From Bacteroidetes bacterium UBA4408 (GTDB lineage Bacteria > Bacteroidota > Bacteroidia > UBA4408): a stretch of DNA of 29,958 nucleotides. Of this stretch, positions 25,370-29,958 are shown piece after piece. The position numbers and the translations under genes are program-made. Location: positions 1 to 29,958 of the forward strand of contig DGQS01000135.1 of NCBI GenBank assembly GCA_002389785.1. The letters run 5' to 3'. Below the pieces are notes generated by a model. The model was not told where the DNA came from. It saw nothing but the letters and a program-made list of their open reading frames with translations, and searched no databases. Every line of letters begins with the position of its first letter. Within the stretch, counting starts at the first letter, position 1.

Positions 25370-26122
25370 TTATAAACCAACTTTAATTCGTTTCATAAAT
25401 TTACTTGCATACACAAAGTCATTTAATTCTTTATTATCGCTTTTAAGAATTTCAGACTTATTGCCTTCCCACCATTTTTCGCCTTTGTAAATAAAGGAAA
25501 TGTTGTCTCCAATTTCTATTACCGAATTCATATCGTGTGTAATAACAATAGTTGTAATTCCAAACTCTTCGGTAATTTCTTTAATTAGTGTGTCAATTAA
25601 AATTGAGGTACGGGGATCAAGCCCTGAATTGGGTTCATCGCAAAATAAATACTTAGGATTCATAGCAATTGCACGGGCAATTGCAACCCGTTTTTTCATT
25701 CCACCGCTTATTTCAGCCGGATAAAGTTTGTTGGCGTTTACTAAATTAACTCGTTGTAAACAAAAATTGGCTCTGTCGCGTTTTTCACTTTCACTCATCT
25801 CCGAAAACATCGATAATGGAAATATTACATTTTCTTCTACGGTTTGTGAATCAAATAAAGCTCCCCCTTGAAAAAGCATCCCAATTTCTTTTCGAATTTC
25901 TTTCTTTTCTTTATAGTTCATTGAAGTAAAATCTCGATTGTCAAATAAAATTTGACCTTCATCCGGATTAAACAAACCCACCATGGTTTTAATCAGTACT
26001 GTTTTACCTGAACCGCTTTCTCCAATTATTAAATTCGCTTTTCCTTGTTCAAATTTGATGGAAATGTTTTTTAAAACTTTTTTGTGCGCAAACTCTTTAC
26101 TAATGTTTTTTACTTCTATCAT
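25370..26122 (-). CDS. mlaF: MlaF-type ABC transporter ATPase
   Basis: This is the cytoplasmic ATPase of the Mla/MCE-type phospholipid transporter that moves lipids between inner and outer membrane. The 250 residues contain Walker A GESGSGKT (about residues 34-41), the Q-loop MLFQGGALFDS, the signature EISGGMKKRVAIARA (Met after SGG is typical of MlaF/Mkl), Walker B YLFCDEPNSGLDP and the H-loop ITHDM. It overlaps the permease gene by four bases (ATGA), so they are translationally coupled. The MCE-domain subunit (MlaD) is not adjacent in the window, and must lie elsewhere. Confidence 0.93.
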   Translation of the reverse strand: MIEVKNISKEFAHKKVLKNISIKFEQGKANLIIGESGSGKTVLIKTMVGLFNPDEGQILFDNRDFTSMNYKEKKEIRKEIGMLFQGGALFDSQTVEENVIFPLSMFSEMSESEKRDRANFCLQRVNLVNANKLYPAEISGGMKKRVAIARAIAMNPKYLFCDEPNSGLDPRTSILIDTLIKEITEEFGITTIVITHDMNSVIEIGDNISFIYKGEKWWEGNKSEILKSDNKELNDFVYASKFMKRIKVGL

Positions 26123-26859
26123 GAGAGCAAAATTTGGGTGATTAGCACATTAAAGAGTAAAATTATTATGCTGCTATATACTACAGCTTTGGTGCTCGAG
26201 CGGCCTACTTCAAGCGCACCACCTTGGGTATAGTAACCATGATAAGCACTTACTGATGTGATGATAAAAGCAAATACAACCGTTTTTATTAGCGCATAAC
26301 TCACGTTAAATGGACGAAAATCATATTGTATACCATAGATGTATTCGTAGCTGGTGACAGCATGTGTAAAAATGCCGGCAACATATCCACCAAATAATCC
26401 TAAAAACATACTGATGATTATTAAAAAAGGATTGATAAAAACGGCCGCAATAATCTTTGGTAAAATCAAGTATCCTGAAGGGTTAACTCCCATTATCTCA
26501 AGCGCATCAATTTGTTCGGTTACACGCATAGTACCTATTTCGGAAGCAATGTTTCCGCCGACTTTTCCGGCGAGTATTAAGCTTACAATTGTGGGTGAAA
26601 ATTCAAGTATAATACTATCGCGCGAAGCAACACCTACTGCGTATAAAGGAATCCACGGACTTTCAAAACCAAAGGCCGATTGTATGGTGATTACTGCACC
26701 CATAAAAAGCGAAATAATTGCAACAATTCCTAAAGAACCTAAACCAACATTTTCAATTTCTTTGATGATTTGTTTTCGGTATATCGAAAATTTTTCAGGT
26801 TTGCTGAAAGTGCGGGTCATTAATATGTAATATCTTCCGAGGGAAGTTAGCCAAGTCAT
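26119..26859 (-). CDS. mlaE: MlaE-type ABC transporter permease
   Basis: The 246-residue permease has about five hydrophobic segments and the MlaE signatures: LGSLGIVAIISLFMGAVITIQ near the start, GVASRDSIILEFSPTIVSLILAGKVGGNIASEIGTMRVTEQIDALEIMG (a conserved core spanning residues of about 77-125), and NPFLIIISMFLGLFGGYVAG. The Gly-rich core and EQIDALEIMG are diagnostic of the family. It forms the membrane part of the lipid exporter/importer with mlaF, which it overlaps by four bases. In the roughly 100 bases upstream I saw only a weak promoter candidate. Confidence 0.95.
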   Translation of the reverse strand: MTWLTSLGRYYILMTRTFSKPEKFSIYRKQIIKEIENVGLGSLGIVAIISLFMGAVITIQSAFGFESPWIPLYAVGVASRDSIILEFSPTIVSLILAGKVGGNIASEIGTMRVTEQIDALEIMGVNPSGYLILPKIIAAVFINPFLIIISMFLGLFGGYVAGIFTHAVTSYEYIYGIQYDFRPFNVSYALIKTVVFAFIITSVSAYHGYYTQGGALEVGRSSTKAVVYSSIIILLFNVLITQILLS

Positions 26860-26958
26860 AGGAATTATTTACAGGCTAAAAGTAAGAAAATTGAATGATT
26901 TTGCTTAGGAAGAAAACAGCTTGAACAGAAACTTATGAATCAACAGTTGTTAAAATTA

Positions 26959-26986
26959 AAACTAGGTTATTGGCTTAACCAAGTTT
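26959..26986 (-). terminator. imperfect hairpin overlapping the end of the 26967 MauE-Trx gene
   Basis: AAACTaGGTTA and TAACCaAGTTT form two five-base stems split by one A-A mismatch, with a six-base loop. Downstream on the minus strand is T-rich (TTTAATTTTAAC). It overlaps the stop codon, and may terminate transcription before mlaE. Confidence 0.45.
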
Positions 26987-27893
26987 CTATTTCACTTTGA
27001 TTTAAATATTTGTATTTCACTTTTTTGATAACACGGCCATTGTCTACCCATAATATGGCAGGTAGTCTCACTCCAGCACATTTTACAAATCCTTCTTTTT
27101 CCGTCATAAACGAATAGGGCATGTCGGCAGATTTACTTTCTTCAAAAAATGCCGGTAACTTTTCTTCATCGCCGTTAAGGATAAAATAAATGGGCAATGC
27201 AGGGTTGTTTTTATGCATCAAATGAAGCTTAAATGCACCCAGTTTACAATGTGGACAAGTTAAACTTAGAAATGCAATAATTCTTTTTCCTTGCATTAAA
27301 TCAAACGAAGGTTTAGCAATTCTGGAGGAGTCATATAAAGCACTTAAGTCGAGCTCATAATTTAAGGTCTCTTCTTTACTTTGCTCTCTTATCATCATAT
27401 TTATTGGAGTAAATATGTAGGGGGCTATAAGTGAAATGAGAAGCAGTGCAATAAATAGCCATTTTTGGAACCGCAGTTTGATTCCGGGATGAAATTTATA
27501 CAACAAATACACAAGCGCTAACGAAAATATATTTTTAAGAATAGATTCCAGCGGCGTTAATTTTAAGGTGTCGCCAAAACATCCGCAATTCCCTTCATTA
27601 CCTTCTTTAACCAACAAAATAATTAAGTAACCGGTAAAGAAAAGCAGCAGTAAAGCTGTAAAAATTAAGGTTTCCTTTTTCGAAAAATAAAGGTTGAGCA
27701 ACAGTAAGGATCCCAATAAAAATTCAACTCCAATTAATAGCCGTGAAACAAAAGGAATACTATTCCAACTGAAAATGCCGGTTTCAACAATAGTGTATTC
27801 AAACAGCTCAATAGGGTAAAGTTTGGTATAAGCTGAAAATAGGAAGGTTATTCCGAGTAAAAGGGAACAGCTAACTAAAACTATATTTTTCAT
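26967..27893 (-). CDS. MauE/DoxX-like membrane protein with C-terminal thioredoxin-like CxxC domain (copy 2)
   Basis: The 308-residue protein has five hydrophobic segments (about 5-22, 48-68, 74-96, 115-133, 145-165). The MauE/DoxX motif GNCGCFG (residues 101-107) lies between segments 3 and 4. Basic stretches fall after segment 2 (SKKE) and between 4 and 5 (KFHPGIKLRFQKW), so by the positive-inside rule the N-terminus and these loops are cytoplasmic. CGCFG (Cys103, Cys105) and the C-terminal domain then face the periplasm. The latter has a thioredoxin-like strand-CPHC (213-216) and a cis-Pro candidate in RLPAILWV (Pro278). This combination suggests electron or disulfide transfer between periplasm and membrane. 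It lies downstream of the small lipoprotein gene, past that gene's terminator. Its paralogue is at 28297-29217. Confidence 0.85.
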   Translation of the reverse strand: MKNIVLVSCSLLLGITFLFSAYTKLYPIELFEYTIVETGIFSWNSIPFVSRLLIGVEFLLGSLLLLNLYFSKKETLIFTALLLLFFTGYLIILLVKEGNEGNCGCFGDTLKLTPLESILKNIFSLALVYLLYKFHPGIKLRFQKWLFIALLLISLIAPYIFTPINMMIREQSKEETLNYELDLSALYDSSRIAKPSFDLMQGKRIIAFLSLTCPHCKLGAFKLHLMHKNNPALPIYFILNGDEEKLPAFFEESKSADMPYSFMTEKEGFVKCAGVRLPAILWVDNGRVIKKVKYKYLNQSEIETWLSQ

Positions 27894-27945
27894 GAATTAA
27901 AAAATCGTATACTCAACTTGTCAAGCGGTTGTTAAATCAAAATAA

Positions 27946-27976
27946 AAAAGGCGTTTAGAAAATCTAAACGCCTTTT
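27946..27976 (-). terminator. strong intrinsic terminator of the small lipoprotein gene
   Basis: AAAAGGCGTTTAGA (27946-27959) pairs perfectly with TCTAAACGCCTTTT (27963-27976) around a three-base AAA loop, giving 14 base pairs. On the minus strand it lies 18 bases past the lipoprotein stop. Symmetric A/T ends make it potentially bidirectional. Confidence 0.92.
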
Positions 27977-27993
27977 AATATGCAATTATAAGA

Positions 27994-28218
27994 TTACTTA
28001 ATCTCACAATTAACAGTAACTGTAGAAGTACCGTTGCTAGTAGTATAATCTAAAACATCACAAGCTGTTTTTGCATCAGCTTTTTTAGCGTGAAAAGTTG
28101 TAGAATAATCATAAAAAGAATCAGATGGAGTAGATTTGCACTCGCAAGTGTAATCTTTTTTGCAAGAAGCTAAAGAAACTACTGCAATAACTGCTAAAAT
28201 TGTCGATAATTTTTTCAT
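27994..28218 (-). CDS. small cysteine-rich lipoprotein, unknown function
   Basis: The 74-residue product has a basic start, a hydrophobic core (about residues 5-17) and the lipobox LASC, so Cys19 should be lipidated. The mature part of about 55 residues holds four more cysteines (Cys25, 27, 53 and 71), arranged as CEC near the start and two single ones later. Paired, they could make two disulfides. The rest is Asp/Ser/Thr/Lys-rich. I recognise no family. The gene has its own strong promoter and terminator, unlike its neighbours, and sits between two genes for MauE-thioredoxin fusion proteins, which may maintain its thiols; this last is inference. Confidence 0.82.
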   Translation of the reverse strand: MKKLSTILAVIAVVSLASCKKDYTCECKSTPSDSFYDYSTTFHAKKADAKTACDVLDYTTSNGTSTVTVNCEIK

Positions 28219-28259
28219 GTTGTTTTTAGTTTTTAGTTTTTTTTGAAATATTTCGGGTG

Positions 28260-28290
28260 CAAAGATAGACTTTCTATCATTTCCTGCAAA
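28260..28290 (-). promoter_or_regulatory. consensus Bacteroidota promoter of the small lipoprotein
   Basis: On the minus strand TTTG (28290-28287), a 19-base spacer and TATCTTTG (28267-28260) exactly reproduce the -33/-7 consensus TTTG...TAnnTTTG. Transcription should begin near 28253, giving an A-rich leader of about 35 bases, which is typical of well-translated genes in this phylum. This is the best promoter match I found in the window. Confidence 0.8.
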
Positions 28291-28296
28291 TTTTAT

Positions 28297-29217
28297 TTAA
28301 TTCTCTAACATGAACTTCCTAACCTCTTTTTCAAAATCTTGTCCATTAAAAGAATGGTAATTGTTGTCATAACGTATGTATCCCTTGTTTAGCAAGTAAA
28401 CGCGAGGCCAACCGGAATGGAATTGTTTCAAAAATTCGGCAGATGGCATAAGCTTATAGGGTGCGGATGAATGGGTAATAGAATAGAAATCAGCTACTTC
28501 AGAGCTATCGCCTAATAAAATGTAATAGTCTTGAGGTAGTTTTATTCTTGCTTTCGTAGCACTCAGTTTAATCGCCACTTCAACACAATGACTGCATTCC
28601 ATATTAAATACACCAACCAGCTTTTTTCCTTCTGCAAGTGGCGATTCTGTATGGTCTGAAAATCCTTTTAGGACTGTAACTTCAGCAATTTCATTGTTTA
28701 ATTTTTTAGGAATATAACTATAATCAAGAATAGGGTAAAGCACTATCAATGTAGTTAATATGACTAAAAATAGCAAAGGGAGAAATACTTTGTATTTCCA
28801 AGGTTTAACGCTACTAGTTATATAAAGAAACACAGTAAGTAGCATTAAAAAGAAATTTTTTAACAATGATTCGGCAGGAGTAAGCGGTAAAATTGTTCCA
28901 AAACATCCGCAATTTCCTGAATTTCCTTGTGTAAACCATACATATCCTAAGTAAGCATTAAAGATAAGCAGCAAAATAAATGCAGAGGGTAATATAATTT
29001 GCTTTAGCAATTGATTGAACAGCAAAGCAATTCCTAAAAAAAGCTCAAAACAAATTAGACTGCGAGCTAATAATGGAGCCATTGTCCAATTCGCAATTCC
29101 TTGATAAACAAGGCTATATTCAAATATTTCAAGTGGAAATAGTTTGCTAATCGCTGAAAAAATGAACACTCCAGCTAGCAAAAATTTAAGAAAATAGTAC
29201 AGTACCGGTGATTTCAA
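28297..29217 (-). CDS. MauE/DoxX-like membrane protein with C-terminal thioredoxin-like CxxC domain (copy 1)
   Basis: The 306-residue paralogue of the 26967 gene has the same plan: five hydrophobic segments, GNCGCFG at 101-107 (identical positions), basic loops on the predicted cytoplasmic side (LLKQ after segment 2, KPWKYK before segment 5), and a C-terminal thioredoxin-like part with CSHC (208-211) and cis-Pro candidate WPRVYLL (Pro271). It may belong with the 'BT_3928 family' of DoxX-related proteins, but I cannot verify this. The apparent start is TTG at 29217, two bases after the stop of the polyprenyl synthase gene, so it is probably translationally coupled. The next ATG (codon 46) would remove membrane segment 1. 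Confidence 0.85.
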   Translation of the reverse strand: MKSPVLYYFLKFLLAGVFIFSAISKLFPLEIFEYSLVYQGIANWTMAPLLARSLICFELFLGIALLFNQLLKQIILPSAFILLLIFNAYLGYVWFTQGNSGNCGCFGTILPLTPAESLLKNFFLMLLTVFLYITSSVKPWKYKVFLPLLFLVILTTLIVLYPILDYSYIPKKLNNEIAEVTVLKGFSDHTESPLAEGKKLVGVFNMECSHCVEVAIKLSATKARIKLPQDYYILLGDSSEVADFYSITHSSAPYKLMPSAEFLKQFHSGWPRVYLLNKGYIRYDNNYHSFNGQDFEKEVRKFMLEN

Positions 29218-29219
29218 CG

Positions 29220-29958
29220 TTAAATTTCTCGAACCAATAAACTTTCTGAAAATTGCAACAACATGTTTTTCTTTTCAGTATCCACTGATAAAGCATGGTA
29301 GTGATGCATGGCTTTTTGATGAAACTCATGCATTTTGCTCTCGGCAAGTTTCCGAATGGATAACTTTGTATAAATGGCAGTAATTGCAGTCACTTTTTCT
29401 GCTGCTATAAAATTTTTATTCTCTATCCACCCTTTCAATTCTTCCAATATTTCACCTGTTGCAATTTCCAAAGCAGATAAAAGTAGGTAGGTTTTTTTAT
29501 TTGAAAGAATATCACCTCCAACCTGTTTTCCAAATTTGGCGCTATCACCGTAAACATCTAAAATATCGTCTTGCAATTGAAATGCGATACCTATATTCTT
29601 TCCGAACTCATATAAGTGATGCGCATCTATAGTATTCGCACCTCCTAAAATTCCTCCTATTTGCAAACTGGCGGCTAACAGTACAGCAGTTTTGAGGGTA
29701 ATCATGTGCAGGTACTCGTCAATTGAAACTTTGTCTAACGATTCAAAGTTCATATCGTATTGTTGACCTTCACAAACCTCAACAGCAGTTTTACAAAATA
29801 TATCAAGTACCTCGCGTAATTTACTATCCTCAACATGCATCATCAGCTGATAGGATTTTACAAACATGGTATCACCAGAAAGTATGGCTATATCGTTATT
29901 CCATCGCTCATGAACAGTCGCCTTGTTGCGTCGCAATGGAGCTTTATCCATTATATCG
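29220..29958 (-). CDS. polyprenyl (geranylgeranyl-type) diphosphate synthase, partial
   Basis: The gene is cut by the right window edge. Its visible frame begins within the first aspartate-rich motif, at DIMD of the DDxxD signature, followed by KAPLRRNKATVHERWN, so the Met at 29951 is internal. The second motif is QLQDDILDVYGD, with GKQVGGDILSNKKTYLLL after it, all typical of trans-isoprenyl diphosphate synthases, which build polyprenyl chains (for menaquinone or other isoprenoids) from isopentenyl diphosphate. About 245 C-terminal residues are seen. The downstream gene starts two bases after its stop, at a TTG, suggesting coupling with the MauE-thioredoxin protein. Chain length cannot be judged, since residues before the first motif are missing. 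Confidence 0.92.
   Translation of the reverse strand, partial: DIMDKAPLRRNKATVHERWNNDIAILSGDTMFVKSYQLMMHVEDSKLREVLDIFCKTAVEVCEGQQYDMNFESLDKVSIDEYLHMITLKTAVLLAASLQIGGILGGANTIDAHHLYEFGKNIGIAFQLQDDILDVYGDSAKFGKQVGGDILSNKKTYLLLSALEIATGEILEELKGWIENKNFIAAEKVTAITAIYTKLSIRKLAESKMHEFHQKAMHHYHALSVDTEKKNMLLQFSESLLVREI

Noticed and set aside
26354..26830. Plus-strand open frame of 158 codons opposite mlaE
   Set aside because: It is antisense to a confidently identified permease. Its Pro/Ile-rich translation has no recognisable domain.

Overview
The window is an ordinary-looking chromosomal stretch of a Bacteroidota (Bacteroidetes) bacterium, visibly AT-rich. The evidence is gene content and signals together: an OmpA-domain protein with PorE-like architecture, the long Flavobacterium-type arginine decarboxylase, a MauE/DoxX-thioredoxin membrane protein pair, the tamB/tsaD divergent pair and the ftsK-lolA neighbourhood. 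Several genes carry the Bacteroidota promoter form TAnnTTTG, and almost all start codons lack a Shine-Dalgarno sequence. The order within the phylum cannot be fixed from the sequence alone. I see no rRNA, tRNA, CRISPR array, phage or insertion sequence.

Layout, left to right. 1-2500: a partial tamB (minus) diverges from tsaD, which is almost fused to a secreted barrel-like protein gene. 2640-4450: a secreted hypothetical, a nicotinamide riboside kinase (NadR-type) and endonuclease III, the last two overlapping tail to tail. 4450-5560: an ECF sigma factor with a perfect Shine-Dalgarno, and a 59-residue companion protein. 5780-6960: a DUF3820 protein and an outer-membrane barrel. 6954-12267 (minus): AsmA-like, PorE-like OmpA-domain protein and ACP phosphodiesterase, an envelope-biogenesis run. 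12442-14573 (plus): fdhD and lhgO. 14689-19320 (minus): ftsK, a LolA-like protein and an acyltransferase. 19496-23405: a lipoprotein, a YgjV-GNAT fusion and arginine decarboxylase (minus), diverging from an arginase (plus). 23583-26859: argS (plus) converging on mlaF-mlaE (minus). 26967-29958 (minus): a polyprenyl diphosphate synthase (cut by the window edge) and two MauE-thioredoxin fusion proteins flanking a small cysteine-rich lipoprotein.

How the genes fit together. Much of the content serves the cell envelope: TamB and AsmA (inter-membrane lipid or protein traffic), MlaEF (phospholipid transport), LolA (lipoprotein carriage), a PorE-like anchor and an acyltransferase. Arginine is a second theme, since the decarboxylase and the arginase compete for the same amino acid and share one 100-base divergent promoter region.

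The most interesting segment is 26967-29217. Two paralogous proteins each have five predicted membrane segments, an extracytoplasmic CGCFG loop and an extracytoplasmic thioredoxin-like CxxC domain. Between them lies a lipoprotein with four cysteines beyond its lipid anchor, under a textbook promoter and terminator. I read this as a candidate thiol-redox relay and client. The other striking signal is the Shine-Dalgarno in front of the sigma factor.
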